A stretch of DNA of 64,000 bases from Gordonia polyisoprenivorans (GCF_017654315.1 NZ_CP072203.1:3100001-3164000), one strand, 5' to 3'. Positions 1-10,558 are shown, numbered from the stretch's first letter. The notes: a model not told the origin generated them from the letters alone. Translations and numbers: made by a program.

Positions 1-1524
1 CACGAGTCCGACAGCGCCGTGGGCGGGGCATACGAACATCTCGCCCGGCTCGGACAGGAGATCCGCGCAGCACAGGCCGAGGCCGACCGGCTCACCCGCC
101 AGCGCAACTTCGTCGAGACCGGCCGCGCCGAGACGGCCGCGAAACTCGACGAACTCGAACAACGTCTGGCACTCGCCCAGGGCGAGGGCACCGACGAACC
201 GACCGGCGAGGTCGATTCGGGGGAACGCACGCTGGCAGCCGAGGCGGTGGCCGCGGCCCGCAGCGCCGAGATGGAGGCGCGGCTGACGATGCGCACCGCC
301 GAAGAGCGTCTCGCGTCGGTGCGCGGACGTTCCGAATCGCTGCGGCGTGCGGCGCAGCGTGAACGTGACTCCCGCGAACGGGTGCGTCGTCAGAACGAGG
401 CACGACGACAGGCCGCCACGGTCGCCGCCGCCGTGGCCGCGTCGGCTGCGGAGGTGTCCGAGCGGGTGGCCGCCGCCGTCGCCACCGCGCAGGCCGGGCG
501 TGACGAGCTCGAGCAGGTGCGGGCCACCCGCACCGCGGCCGTCGACGAACTCAAGAGTCGCGTCAACACCCTCTTGCAGCGGCTGAGCACGCTCAAGGAC
601 GCCGTGCACCGTGACGAGGTGGCCCGCGCACAGGCCACACTGCGGATCGAACAACTCGAGGAGCAGGTACTCGAGCAGTTCGCGATGGCGCCCGACGACC
701 TCGTCGCGGAATACGGGCCGGACGTGCCGATGCCGCCGTCGGCGCTCGAGATGGCAGAGTACGAGGCCGCCAAGGCGCGTGGCGATCAGGTGGTGGCCCC
801 GGCGCCGATGCCCTTCGACCGCGCCACCCAGGAGTCACGGGCCAAGAAGGCACAGAAAGACCTCAACACGTTGGGCCGGGTGAACCCCCTCGCACTCGAG
901 GAGTTCGCCGCACTCGAGGAGCGCTACACCTTCCTCTCCGCGCAGCTCGAGGACGTCAAGGCCGCCCGTAAGGACCTGATGTCGGTGGTCGAAGAGGTCG
1001 ACGCCCGCATCCTGCAGGTGTTCACCGAGGCCTATGCCGACGTGGAACGCGAATTCGCACAGGTGTTTTCGACGCTGTTTCCCGGAGGAGAGGGCCGTCT
1101 GGTCCTCACCGAGCCCGGCGACATGCTCACCACCGGAGTCGAGGTCGAGGCCCGACCGCCGGGGAAGAAGGTCAAACGGCTGTCACTGCTGTCCGGCGGC
1201 GAGAAATCGTTGACCGCGGTGGCCATGTTGGTCGCCATCTTCCGTGCGCGGCCGTCGCCGTTCTATGTGATGGACGAGGTCGAGGCGGCACTCGACGACA
1301 CCAACCTGCGACGCCTGATCAGTCTGTTCGAGCAACTGCGGGAACGGTCGCAGCTGATCGTGATCACCCACCAGAAGCCGACGATGCAGGTCGCCGACGC
1401 GCTCTACGGCGTCAGCATGCGCGGCGATGGGATCACCACGGTGATCTCCCAACGGTTGCGAGGGGTCGACGTACCGGTCGCCGCGACCCCAGATCCCGCG
1501 ACCCCGGAACCCGCGACCGACTGA
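1..1524 (+). CDS. smc: Chromosome segregation protein SMC, C-terminal part (5' end outside window)
   Basis: This is the C-terminal ~507 residues of the SMC ATPase, which compacts and individualises chromosomes with ScpA/ScpB. The frame is open from base 1, so the start lies upstream. A long Ala/Glu/Arg-rich coiled coil covers roughly residues 1-330 of the visible part. The C-terminal ATPase lobe follows, with the ABC signature LSGGEKS (near base 1190) and Walker [14 protein letters not shown] (1261-1299), then a D-loop and a switch histidine in VITHQKPT. The tail ends in a short [12 protein letters not shown] stretch. ftsY follows 74 bp downstream, the same order as in mycobacteria. Confidence 0.95.
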   Translation, partial: HESDSAVGGAYEHLARLGQEIRAAQAEADRLTRQRNFVETGRAETAAKLDELEQRLALAQGEGTDEPTGEVDSGERTLAAEAVAAARSAEMEARLTMRTAEERLASVRGRSESLRRAAQRERDSRERVRRQNEARRQAATVAAAVAASAAEVSERVAAAVATAQAGRDELEQVRATRTAAVDELKSRVNTLLQRLSTLKDAVHRDEVARAQATLRIEQLEEQVLEQFAMAPDDLVAEYGPDVPMPPSALEMAEYEAAKARGDQVVAPAPMPFDRATQESRAKKAQKDLNTLGRVNPLALEEFAALEERYTFLSAQLEDVKAARKDLMSVVEEVDARILQVFTEAYADVEREFAQVFSTLFPGGEGRLVLTEPGDMLTTGVEVEARPPGKKVKRLSLLSGGEKSLTAVAMLVAIFRARPSPFYVMDEVEAALDDTNLRRLISLFEQLRERSQLIVITHQKPTMQVADALYGVSMRGDGITTVISQRLRGVDVPVAATPDPATPEPATD

Positions 1525-1598
1525 CACATCCCGACGGACACCCCCGACCGCGAGACCGACGGACCGCAAGACTGACGGAGAACAGGACTAGTGCACCA

Positions 1599-3134
1599 GT
1601 GAACACCGACATCATCATCGGCATCGTCGTCGCGGTGGTCGTGATCCTCGCGCTCATCGTGGTGGGCATCGTGCTCGCCCGGCGGCGGCGGATCTCGCTC
1701 ACCGATCAGCCCGAGCGCCAGGTCACCGACGGCAGCAAGCCGCAGGTCGACAGATCGGGCGGCTACCAGGCCGGGTCGGGTTTCAGTTTCAGCCAGGGCG
1801 GGGCGGGTACCGCCACCGCGCCGCCACCGGCACCCGGCCCGACGCCGACCGTCGAGCCGGTGCTGCCGTCGCAGGAGCGCACCGAGACCGACGGCCAGCC
1901 GGCCGTCGGCGACGACGCCTCCATCCCGCGTGACTCGGTCAAGCGTGGAATCTCCGAGGTCAGCCTCCCCGACACCACCGCCGACAGCGCTCCTGCTACC
2001 GCCGACGGCGCTCCTGCTACCGCCGACGGCGCTCCTGCTACCGCCGACGGCGCTCCTGCTACCGCCGACAGCGCTCCTGCTCCCGTCGACAGCGCTCCCG
2101 CCACCGCCGACAGCGCTCCTGCTCCCGCCGACGGCGCTCCGGCTGCCGCCGACAGCGCTCCGGCGGTCCCGGCGGATGCCTCGGGTGCCGCCGAGGCGCC
2201 CGCCCGCGAGGAGATCGCGCCGACCGCGGGGCGTCTCGGTCGGCTCCGCGGCCGTCTGTCGCGCTCGCAGGGCGCGATCGGCAAGAGCATGCTCGGGTTG
2301 CTCGGCGCCGGCGACCTCGACGAGGACAGCTGGGAAGAGATCGAGGACACCCTGGTGATGGCCGACCTCGGCACCGCGTCGACGACTGCCGTCGTGGAGC
2401 GGTTGCGTACCGATCTGGCCACCAACCCGGTACGCACCGCCGATGACGCCCGGGCACTGCTCAAGCGTGTTCTCGTCGATCAGCTCCACCCCGAGATGGA
2501 CCGATCCGTGCGCGCCCTACCGCACGCCGACAAGCCGGCCGTGATCCTGGTCGTCGGCGTCAACGGCACCGGGAAGACCACCACCACCGGCAAGCTCGCG
2601 AGAGTGCTCGTCGCCGACGGGCGACGGGTGCTGCTCGGCGCCGCCGACACCTTCCGCGCGGCCGCCGCCGATCAGCTCCAGACCTGGGGGGAGCGGGTGG
2701 GAGCAGACATCGTGCGCGGCAAGGAACAGGCCGATCCGGCATCGGTCGCCTTCGACGCCGTCGCGAAGGGCATCGACTCGGGCGTCGACGTGGTCATGAT
2801 CGACACCGCAGGTCGCCTGCACACCAAGACCGGACTCATGGACGAGCTGGGCAAGGTCAAGCGCGTCGTGGAGAAGAAGGCGCCCGTCGACGAGGTGTTG
2901 CTGGTTCTCGACGCGACGGTGGGGCAGAACGGTCTCACCCAGGCCCGGGTGTTCGCCGAGGTCGTCGACATCACCGGAGTGGTCCTGACCAAGCTGGACG
3001 GTACCGCCAAGGGCGGCATCGTGTTCCACGTCCAGGAGGAACTCGGCGTTCCGGTGAAGCTGGTGGGTCTCGGCGAAGGTGCCGACGATCTCGCGCCGTT
3101 CGAGCCCGAGGCGTTCGTCGACGCGCTCCTCTGA
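1599..3134 (+). CDS. ftsY: Signal recognition particle receptor FtsY
   Basis: FtsY is the membrane-associated GTPase that docks SRP-ribosome complexes at the translocon. The GTG start gives an N-terminal transmembrane segment (about residues 4-26) followed by RRRR, the expected actinobacterial membrane anchor. Residues ~128-190 are nine heptads of ADxAPAx encoded by 21-bp DNA repeats. The NG domain occupies ~200-511, with G1 GVNGTGKTTTT near 320, DTFRAAA, the DTAGR G3 motif and TKLDGTAKGG G4. At 511 aa it is long because of the Ala/Pro linker. It pairs functionally with ffh at 7857. Confidence 0.96.
   Translation: MNTDIIIGIVVAVVVILALIVVGIVLARRRRISLTDQPERQVTDGSKPQVDRSGGYQAGSGFSFSQGGAGTATAPPPAPGPTPTVEPVLPSQERTETDGQPAVGDDASIPRDSVKRGISEVSLPDTTADSAPATADGAPATADGAPATADGAPATADSAPAPVDSAPATADSAPAPADGAPAAADSAPAVPADASGAAEAPAREEIAPTAGRLGRLRGRLSRSQGAIGKSMLGLLGAGDLDEDSWEEIEDTLVMADLGTASTTAVVERLRTDLATNPVRTADDARALLKRVLVDQLHPEMDRSVRALPHADKPAVILVVGVNGTGKTTTTGKLARVLVADGRRVLLGAADTFRAAAADQLQTWGERVGADIVRGKEQADPASVAFDAVAKGIDSGVDVVMIDTAGRLHTKTGLMDELGKVKRVVEKKAPVDEVLLVLDATVGQNGLTQARVFAEVVDITGVVLTKLDGTAKGGIVFHVQEELGVPVKLVGLGEGADDLAPFEPEAFVDALL
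1980..2168 (+). repeat. Nine tandem 21-bp repeats inside ftsY
   Basis: Nine in-frame 21-bp units, beginning GCCGACAGCGCTCCTGCTAC, encode (A/V)D(S/G)APA(T/P/A/V). The units differ at only a few positions, and three successive units are nearly identical, so recent slippage or unequal exchange is likely. The reverse complement carries the edges GGCGG...GCGCTGTC, which recur in the array at 33501-33626. Confidence 0.9.
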
Positions 3135-3142
3135 GCGCGACC

Positions 3143-3187
3143 GAGGCCGGATAACGCTCGGCTCCGCCACGACGGAGCCGGGGCCTC
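3143..3187. terminator. Hairpin terminator after ftsY
   Basis: A perfect 8-bp stem CGGCTCCG / CGGAGCCG (3159-3166 and 3173-3180) with a CCACGA loop is flanked by an outer GAGGCC / GGCCTC pair. It starts 8 bp after the ftsY stop. There is no T-run, as is usual for actinobacterial terminators. Confidence 0.6.
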
Positions 3188-3272
3188 CTCATCGGCTCTT
3201 GCGAATGTGTGAACGTGTGGGTTTTGCGCTGCACAATCATGCGTGCCGCTGCATAGCGACCAGGGATTTAAC

Positions 3273-3315
3273 GTCAGCGAAATATAAAGCAGTCAGCGGT
3301 TCACATATCCGAAAC
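3273..3315 (+). promoter_or_regulatory. Possible GlnR binding region upstream of amtB
   Basis: TTCAC-N6-GAAAC (3300-3315) resembles one GlnR site (GTnAC-N6-GAAAC). A weaker half, GTCAG-N6-ATAAA, lies at 3273-3288, but the 11-bp spacing between the two is not the canonical 6. The position, ~85 bp before the amtB start in an AT-richer stretch, suits nitrogen control. The match is suggestive only. Confidence 0.35.
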
Positions 3316-3398
3316 GCCAGGGCACCACGCCTGAAACCGACTGCCGACACTCTCTTTGCAGGCGCCGAGCCGTCGGCGCTGTATAGGGAGGTAAGCAA

Positions 3399-4745
3399 GT
3401 GATATTGGCTCTGCCAGACACAGCCTTTGGAACTCCGGACGCGGGTGACACCGCTTGGATGCTCGCCAGCGCGTCGATGGTGCTTCTGATGACGCCTGCG
3501 TTGGCGTTCTTCTACGGGGGCCTGTCCCGCGGCAAGGCCGTGCTGAACATGATGATGATGTCCTTCGGCTCGGTCGCGACGGTGAGCGTCGTGTATGTGC
3601 TGTGGGGCTTCTCGGAGGCCTTCGGCAACGGCATCACCGGCGACAGTGACATCGGGGGTATCTTCTCCAACCCCTTCGCTCTGTTCGGCTCGGGACAGTT
3701 GTCCGACACGATCCCCGGGCCAATGAAGGACGGTGCGGCAACCGATCTCGTCGTGACCGGCGGCTTGACGATCCCGTCGTATGTGTTCCTCGGCTTCCAG
3801 CTGACCTTCGCGGTCATCACCGTCGCCCTCATCTCGGGTGCGGTGGCCGAGCGTGTGAAGTTCTCGACATGGCTGGTGTTCTCGGTGCTGTGGTCGACCA
3901 TCGTCTACTTCCCGCTGTCGCACATGGTCTGGGGCGGCGGAATCATGTCCGCGGCCGAAAAGGGCTTCGCCTCGTGGATGTTCGGATCGACCGACGGCAA
4001 GGCCAATGTCGCACCGATCGACTTCGCCGGCGGCACCGTGGTCCATATCAACGCCGGTATGGCGGGCTTGGTTCTCGCGCTCATCGTCGGCGCCCGTGTG
4101 GGCTTCGGCAAGACTGCCTACCGGCCGCACAACATTCCGTTCGTCATGCTCGGTGCAGCTCTTCTGTGGTTCGGATGGTTCGGCTTCAACTCGGGTTCGG
4201 CGTTGGCCGCCAACGTGTCCGCCGGACTCGTGTGGGTCAATACGACCGCCGCGACCGCAGCGGCGATGATCGGCTGGCTGGGCGTGGAATGGGTTCGAGA
4301 CAAGCACGCGACCAGCGTTGGTGCCGCCTCGGGCATCGTCGCGGGACTGGTGGCGATCACCCCCGCGTGCGGCAACCTCACCCCGGTGGGATCGTTGATC
4401 CTCGGCGTGATCGCCGGTGCGCTGGCGGCGGTGGCGATCGGCTTGAAGAACAAGTTCGGCTACGACGACTCACTCGATGTCGTCGGCGTGCACCTCGTTG
4501 CCGGGCTCTGGGGCACGATCGGTATCGGATTCCTTGCCAAGGACACCGGCCTGTTCTGGGGCGGTGACTACAAGCAGCTGGTCGTTCAGGTTGTGATCGC
4601 GCTGTTCGCGCTCGCGTTCACAGGCGTTCTGACCACCATCATCGCGTTCATCCTCAAGCCGCTCGGCTGGCGTATCGCCGATGACGAGGAGAAGAGCGGT
4701 ATCGACGAGGCCGAACACGCGGAGACGGCGTATGAGTTGGCGTGA
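3399..4745 (+). CDS. amtB: Ammonium transporter Amt
   Basis: This is an integral membrane ammonium channel of the Amt/Rh family, 448 aa with about 11 hydrophobic segments. Family hallmarks are visible: AFFYGGLSRGKAVLNMMMMS in the first membrane region, and the two pore histidines in SHMVWGGGIM and VGVHLVAGLWG. The FGWFGFNSGSALA segment is also present. The GTG start follows a good ribosome binding site (AGGGAGGT). glnB lies 60 bp downstream and glnD after that, the usual arrangement in which PII plugs the Amt pore under nitrogen excess. The acidic C-terminal tail fits PII interaction. Confidence 0.96.
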   Translation: MILALPDTAFGTPDAGDTAWMLASASMVLLMTPALAFFYGGLSRGKAVLNMMMMSFGSVATVSVVYVLWGFSEAFGNGITGDSDIGGIFSNPFALFGSGQLSDTIPGPMKDGAATDLVVTGGLTIPSYVFLGFQLTFAVITVALISGAVAERVKFSTWLVFSVLWSTIVYFPLSHMVWGGGIMSAAEKGFASWMFGSTDGKANVAPIDFAGGTVVHINAGMAGLVLALIVGARVGFGKTAYRPHNIPFVMLGAALLWFGWFGFNSGSALAANVSAGLVWVNTTAATAAAMIGWLGVEWVRDKHATSVGAASGIVAGLVAITPACGNLTPVGSLILGVIAGALAAVAIGLKNKFGYDDSLDVVGVHLVAGLWGTIGIGFLAKDTGLFWGGDYKQLVVQVVIALFALAFTGVLTTIIAFILKPLGWRIADDEEKSGIDEAEHAETAYELA

Positions 4746-4802
4746 TTCCTCACCCGCCGACCACTACGCTGAATCCCAGCCGAATCCTTTGGAGAGGGTT
4801 AA

Positions 4803-5144
<342 letters not shown>

Positions 5145-5156
5145 CGAGAGGGCCCG

Positions 5157-7751
5157 ATGCCCTTCGTGAGCACTGGTCACGGCCCCGCGTCCGATGATGA
5201 TTCGGGCGCGGGGCCGCGTCCTTCCCAGACACCGGTTGCCGCAACGGATCTCGCGGCAACCCGACGCCAGCTGACCGAGGCGTCCGGCCCCAATCGACTC
5301 GACGCCCCCGGCCTGCGTCAGGTGCTCGTGGACCTGCACGAATTCTGGTTGACCAGCAAGGGCGCCGAACTCGGGATCAAACCCGGTAGCGGGCTGGCGA
5401 TCGTCGCCGTCGGCGGGCTCGGACGCGGTGAGCTGCTGCCACATTCGGATCTCGATCTGATCCTGCTCTACGAGGATCAGTCACCCGAGCGGGTCTCGGT
5501 GGTCGCCGACGGCCTCTGGTATCCGTTGTGGGACGCGAACATCGCGCTCGATCACAGCGTGCGCACGGTTCCGCAGGCGCTGCAGGTGGCCTCCGAGGAC
5601 GTGACGGCCGCACTCGGCCTGCTCGAGGCGCGACACATCGCCGGTGACGAGGATCTGTCGTCGTTGCTGATCGGTGGGGTACGTCAGCAATGGCGTTCGG
5701 AGATCCGCACGCGTTTCCCCGCGGTGGTCGAACATGCCCGGGATCGGTGGCGGCGGAGCGGCGACATCGCCCATCGCGCCGAACCGGATCTCAAGAACGG
5801 TCGCGGCGGACTCCGCGACGTGCAGTTGCTCGGTGCGTTGTCGATCGCGCAACTGACCGACGGCATGGCCAACCTGCGGCCCGACTCGCCCGGTGCGGGG
5901 CCGCAGGTCGCCTATCACCGACTCCTGGACATCCGTACCGAATTGCATCGGATCGCCGGCCGAGCACGCGAACAGGTGCGTGCTCAGGATGCCGACGAGA
6001 TCGGTGCGGCGCTTCGCCTCGGGGACCGTTTCGATCTCGCGCGGGTCATCAGTGACGCCGCGCGCACGATCGGGTACTCCACCGATGTCGGTTTGCGGAC
6101 CGCGGGCAATGCACTGCCACGACGCGGTCTGGCCAAATTGCGCCGCTCACCGATCCGGCGGCCGCTCGATGAGGGCGTCGTCGAGCACAACGGTGAAATC
6201 GTCTTGGCGCGCAACGCCATTCCCAGTAAGGATCCGGGCCTGATTCTGCGGGTGGCGGCGTCGTCGGCGCGGACCGGTCTGCCGATCAGCGCGTCGACCC
6301 TGTCGCGGCTGGCCGACTACGCCCCGGAGTTGCGCGAGCCGTGGCCGAGCGAGGCGCTCGGGGATCTGCTGGTGCTGCTCGGATCGGGGCCACACATGGT
6401 CGCCCCGATCGAGGCCCTCGATCGGACCGGTCTGTGGGGTCGGCTCCTGCCCGAATGGGGTGCGGTGCGCGACCTGCCTCCGCGTGATGCGGTGCACACG
6501 TGGACTGTCGACCGGCATCTGGTCGAGACCGCCGTCAACGCCGGCGCGATGACGACCCGGGTCACCCGACCGGATCTGCTGTTGCTCGGTGCTCTGATCC
6601 ATGATCTCGGAAAGGGCCGCGGCGCAGACCATTCCATCGTCGGTGCGGAACTCGCCATCCAGGTCGGCAACCGGATCGGGTTGTGGCCGCAGGACGTGAC
6701 GATCCTGTCGCAGATGGTCCGGCATCACCTGTTGCTGCCGACGGTGGCCACCCGCCGAGACCTCGACGACCCGGCCACCGCCGAGGAAGTCGTCGACAAG
6801 CTCGGACACAACCGATTGCTCCTCGAACTGCTCGCGGCACTCGCCGAGGCGGATTCGCTGGCGACCGGCCCGGGCGTGTGGGGTGACTGGAAGGCCTCAC
6901 TCATCACCGACCTGGTGCGGCGGGCGACGCGCTTGCTCGACGGCGAGGAATTACCGACCCCCGAACCGCTGACCGACGAGATGATCGCGCTGGCGCGCAG
7001 CGACGACTTCGCGGTCCGCATCACCCCGACGGACGGCTTGCACACCTATTCCGTACTGATGGTCGCCCCCGATCATCCGGGCATGCTCTCCAAGATGGCC
7101 GGCGTGCTGGCGCTCAACGGATTGCGCTCGCTGTCGGCGACGGTCCAGGGTTACGAGAATCGCGCGGTGAACAGCTTCGTGGTGGTGCCCGTGTTCGGGA
7201 CACCGCCCGAAGCCGGGCTGTTGCGCCAGCAGCTCATGGCGACCGTCGACGGCAAGTTCAGCGTGCTCGAGCGGCTCGACAAGCGTGAACGCGAGTCGCC
7301 GACGCCGACGATCGGCACGATCGTCGCGACCCCTGGGGCCGTGGCGGTCGCGCAGGGCGCACCCGACGATCCCGCAACGGTCGCCGCCAACGCGGTACCC
7401 GCACTGTTCGCGGTCGCGCCGTCGCGCGTGTTGTGGACGTCGGCGGACCTCGACGGTGGGGTGCTCATGGAGTTGCGCACCGACGACCGGCTCGGATTGT
7501 TGAGCCGGGTCAGCGACGTCATCGAACACGCCGGCGTCGTGGTGCGCTGGGCCAAGGTCGCCACCCTCGGCAACACGGTCGTCGACACGTTTTGTCTCAT
7601 GCTGGGGGAGGACACCCCCGAGCGCCGGGCCGAGCTGGCCGAGGCGGTGCTCGCGGTCTGTCCGCCGCCGCGTCCGCATACCGAATCCGACGACGATCCG
7701 GGGCCGGCGAGCTACGGGAGCAGCGGGCGATCGGGAGTGCCCATCAGCTGA
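5157..7751 (+). CDS. glnD: PII nucleotidylyltransferase/removing enzyme GlnD
   Basis: GlnD modifies and demodifies PII in response to glutamine; actinobacterial homologues act as adenylyltransferases. The 864-aa protein shows the expected order. First is a nucleotidyltransferase domain with GGLGRGELLPHSDLDL (~85-100), then a GlnD helical region. Next is an HD hydrolase domain with HDLGKGRGADHS (~480-495), and two ACT domains near 625-700 and 765-845. The ATG lies 12 bp after glnB. An Ala/Pro-rich insert separates the ACT domains. Confidence 0.95.
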   Translation: MPFVSTGHGPASDDDSGAGPRPSQTPVAATDLAATRRQLTEASGPNRLDAPGLRQVLVDLHEFWLTSKGAELGIKPGSGLAIVAVGGLGRGELLPHSDLDLILLYEDQSPERVSVVADGLWYPLWDANIALDHSVRTVPQALQVASEDVTAALGLLEARHIAGDEDLSSLLIGGVRQQWRSEIRTRFPAVVEHARDRWRRSGDIAHRAEPDLKNGRGGLRDVQLLGALSIAQLTDGMANLRPDSPGAGPQVAYHRLLDIRTELHRIAGRAREQVRAQDADEIGAALRLGDRFDLARVISDAARTIGYSTDVGLRTAGNALPRRGLAKLRRSPIRRPLDEGVVEHNGEIVLARNAIPSKDPGLILRVAASSARTGLPISASTLSRLADYAPELREPWPSEALGDLLVLLGSGPHMVAPIEALDRTGLWGRLLPEWGAVRDLPPRDAVHTWTVDRHLVETAVNAGAMTTRVTRPDLLLLGALIHDLGKGRGADHSIVGAELAIQVGNRIGLWPQDVTILSQMVRHHLLLPTVATRRDLDDPATAEEVVDKLGHNRLLLELLAALAEADSLATGPGVWGDWKASLITDLVRRATRLLDGEELPTPEPLTDEMIALARSDDFAVRITPTDGLHTYSVLMVAPDHPGMLSKMAGVLALNGLRSLSATVQGYENRAVNSFVVVPVFGTPPEAGLLRQQLMATVDGKFSVLERLDKRERESPTPTIGTIVATPGAVAVAQGAPDDPATVAANAVPALFAVAPSRVLWTSADLDGGVLMELRTDDRLGLLSRVSDVIEHAGVVVRWAKVATLGNTVVDTFCLMLGEDTPERRAELAEAVLAVCPPPRPHTESDDDPGPASYGSSGRSGVPIS

Positions 7752-7856
7752 CGCCACGCGGGATCGAGCGGTCGGCGGCGCCCGCCGTGTCGACGTGAGG
7801 GGGCGACGCGCACCCGCATCGGGCGCCGCACGAGCCGGTCATGGAAAGATGGTGGA

Positions 7857-9422
7857 ATGTTCGACTCCCTCTCCGATCGGTTGACCGGTGCGCTGAAGGA
7901 TCTGCGCGGCAAGGGCCGCCTCTCTGACGCCGACATCGACCGCACCTGCCGTGAGATCCGCCTTGCGCTGCTCGAAGCCGACGTGTCGCTTCCGGTGGTG
8001 CGTGCGTTCATCGCGCGCATCAAGGAACGCGCCAAGGGTGCCGAGGTCTCGGCGGCGCTGAATCCGGCCCAGCAGGTCGTCAAGATCGTCAACGAGGAAC
8101 TCGTGGCGATCCTCGGCGGCGAGACGCGCCGCGTCCGGTTCGCCAAGACCCCGCCGACGGTGATCATGCTTGCCGGCCTGCAGGGTGCCGGTAAGACGAC
8201 GCTTGCGGGCAAGCTCGGCGCCTGGCTCAAGAAGCAAGGCCACACCCCGCTGCTCGTCGCCTGCGATCTGCAGCGTCCCGGCGCGGTCTCGCAGCTCAAG
8301 ATCGTCGGTGAACGCGCGGGCGTCCCGGTGTTCGCGCCGCATGCGGGCACCAGCATCAGCGGTGAGGCTGCCCCGATCGGGACCAATCCGCTCGGGGTGA
8401 CCGCCGGTGACCCGGTGTCGGTGGCGACCGGCGGTGTGGCCGAGGCCCGGGCCAAGCACCACGATGTGGTCATCGTCGACACCGCGGGTCGTCTCGGTAT
8501 CGACGCCGAGCTGATGAAGCAGGCCTCCGACATCCGCGACGCGACCCGTCCCGACGAGGTGCTGTTCGTCGTCGACGCGATGATCGGTCAGGATGCGGTC
8601 ACCACCGCCGAGGCATTCGCCGAGGGCGTCGGGTTCACCGGCGTGGTGCTGACCAAACTCGACGGCGATGCCCGTGGTGGTGCGGCTCTGTCGGTGCGTG
8701 AGGTGACCGGCCAGCCGATCATGTTCGCCTCTTCGGGTGAGAAGCTCGAGGACTTCGACGTCTTCCACCCCGACCGGATGGCCAGCCGCATCCTCGGCAT
8801 GGGTGATGTGCTCTCGCTCATCGAGCAGGCCGAGGAACACTGGGACGCCCAGCAGGCCGAAGAGGCCGCCGCCAAGATCACCCAGGGTGATCTGACCCTC
8901 GAGGACTTCCTCGAGCAGATGCAGATGATCCGCAAGATGGGTCCGATCGGCAACATTCTCGGCATGCTGCCCGGAGCGGGGCAGATGAAGGACGCCTTGT
9001 CGCAGGTCGACGACAAGCAGCTCGACCGCGTACAGGCGATCATCCGCGGTATGACGCCGGCCGAGCGGGACAACCCCAAGATCATCAACGCCTCTCGGCG
9101 TCTGCGTATCGCCAACGGCTCGGGTGTCACCGTCAGCGAGGTCAATCAGCTCGTCGACCGCTTCTTCGAGGCCCGCAAGATGATGGCGCAGATGTCCGGA
9201 CGGATGATGGGCCCCGGCCGCAAGACCAACCGCAAGAAGGGCAAGGGGAAGAAGGGCAAGACCAAGGGCCGCGGACCCACGCCGCCGAAGGTGCGCGGTG
9301 GCTTCCCGGGGATGCCCGGTGGTTTCCCGGATCTGTCGAACATGCCCGCCGGACTCGACCAGCTCCCGCCCGGACTCGAGGGCATCGACATCTCCCAGTT
9401 CCAGCAGCCTAAGAAGAAGTAA
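7857..9422 (+). CDS. ffh: Signal recognition particle protein Ffh
   Basis: Ffh is the SRP54 GTPase that binds 4.5S RNA and signal sequences and delivers ribosomes to FtsY. It has an N domain (1-~90) and a G domain with GLQGAGKTT near 107-115, DTAGR and TKLDGDARGG. The methionine-rich M domain contains the signal-binding segment MIRKMGPIGNILGMLPG and RMTPAER-like RNA-binding helices. The C-terminus adds a Lys-rich stretch and a Gly/Pro/Met-rich tail ending in PKKK, typical of actinobacterial Ffh. The ATG is preceded by GGTGGA. Length 521 aa is normal for the group. Confidence 0.96.
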   Translation: MFDSLSDRLTGALKDLRGKGRLSDADIDRTCREIRLALLEADVSLPVVRAFIARIKERAKGAEVSAALNPAQQVVKIVNEELVAILGGETRRVRFAKTPPTVIMLAGLQGAGKTTLAGKLGAWLKKQGHTPLLVACDLQRPGAVSQLKIVGERAGVPVFAPHAGTSISGEAAPIGTNPLGVTAGDPVSVATGGVAEARAKHHDVVIVDTAGRLGIDAELMKQASDIRDATRPDEVLFVVDAMIGQDAVTTAEAFAEGVGFTGVVLTKLDGDARGGAALSVREVTGQPIMFASSGEKLEDFDVFHPDRMASRILGMGDVLSLIEQAEEHWDAQQAEEAAAKITQGDLTLEDFLEQMQMIRKMGPIGNILGMLPGAGQMKDALSQVDDKQLDRVQAIIRGMTPAERDNPKIINASRRLRIANGSGVTVSEVNQLVDRFFEARKMMAQMSGRMMGPGRKTNRKKGKGKKGKTKGRGPTPPKVRGGFPGMPGGFPDLSNMPAGLDQLPPGLEGIDISQFQQPKKK

Positions 9423-9430
9423 CCTGTCCG

Positions 9431-10558
9431 ATGCCCGGAGACGTTGCCGCAGAACGCGACTCGATCCAGTATTCCCCGATCGACCACGGCGGGCCGCGGC
9501 ACTACCGGGGGCGCGACCCGCTCACCGACGAACCGGTCGAGTTCTGGGTCCGAGCCGGTCGCATCCGGACCGAACCGATTGCCGACGCGCAGACCGCTGC
9601 CGACGATGTCTGGATTCTGCCGGGGCTCGTCGACGCCCACAATCATGTCGGCATCGCCCCCGGGCTCGGGGTGACGATCGATCAGGCGCGGGCGTTCGCA
9701 CGGCAGGACGTGGCAGCGGGCACCCTGCTGATCCGGGAAGTCGGCTCACCACTGGACACCCACCCGCTCGACGACGACCCGCTGGCGCCGCGGTTCATCC
9801 GCTCGGGCAAGCACATCGCGCGGCCCAAACGGTACCTGCGTGATTACGGTGTGGATCTCGACGATCCCGACGAACTCGCCGACGAGGTGACGCGACAGGC
9901 GGCCGCGGGCGACGGCTGGGTCAAGATCGTCGGCGACTGGATCGACCGTGAGGTCGGTGACCTCGCGCCGCTGTGGGACCGTGCGCAGCTCGACGCCGCG
10001 GTTCGTGCCGCTCACGATGCCGGGGTGCGGATCACCGCGCACGTCTTCGGTACCGATGCGCTCGGTGACCTCATCGCCGCCGGAGTCGACTGCATCGAAC
10101 ACGGAACCGGGGCGACCGCCGATCACCTCGATGCCATGGCCGAGCGCTCTATTGCCTTGGTGCCCACAATGATTCAGGTCGACAATTTCCCGGGTATCGC
10201 GGACGGGGCGGACCGGTTCCCGACGTACGCGGCCAACATGCGCGCCCTGCACGCCCGTGCGGTGGACACCTTTGCCGCCGCGCGCGAGGCGGGGGTGAGG
10301 ATCTTCGCTGGTACCGATGCCGGTGGTTTCGTCGGACACGGGCGCATCGTCGACGAGGTCGAACGGCTCGCCGGCATCGGTCTCGGTGCGCGTGGTGCGA
10401 TCGCGGCGGCGAGTACCGAGCCGCGTCGGTGGCTGGGTGCCGACCTACTCGACGACGGCGATCGTGCCGACTTCCTGATCTTCGACGAGAATCCGGTCTC
10501 CGATCTCGGCGTACTCCGGCATCCCCGAGCGGTCGTCTGTTCCGGAATCCACGTCTGA
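9431..10558 (+). CDS. Amidohydrolase-family protein
   Basis: This 375-aa protein is a cytoplasmic metal-dependent hydrolase of the amidohydrolase superfamily. The metal motif HxH appears in GLVDAHNHVG, with later histidines in ITAHVFG and DCIEHGTG and the catalytic aspartate in FAGTDAGG. A short C-terminal beta-sandwich segment (ADFLIFDENPV) closes the protein. Its position directly after ffh (8-bp gap) is conserved in mycobacteria. The substrate cannot be read from sequence; imidazolonepropionase- and prolidase-like enzymes are relatives. Confidence 0.85.
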   Translation: MPGDVAAERDSIQYSPIDHGGPRHYRGRDPLTDEPVEFWVRAGRIRTEPIADAQTAADDVWILPGLVDAHNHVGIAPGLGVTIDQARAFARQDVAAGTLLIREVGSPLDTHPLDDDPLAPRFIRSGKHIARPKRYLRDYGVDLDDPDELADEVTRQAAAGDGWVKIVGDWIDREVGDLAPLWDRAQLDAAVRAAHDAGVRITAHVFGTDALGDLIAAGVDCIEHGTGATADHLDAMAERSIALVPTMIQVDNFPGIADGADRFPTYAANMRALHARAVDTFAAAREAGVRIFAGTDAGGFVGHGRIVDEVERLAGIGLGARGAIAAASTEPRRWLGADLLDDGDRADFLIFDENPVSDLGVLRHPRAVVCSGIHV

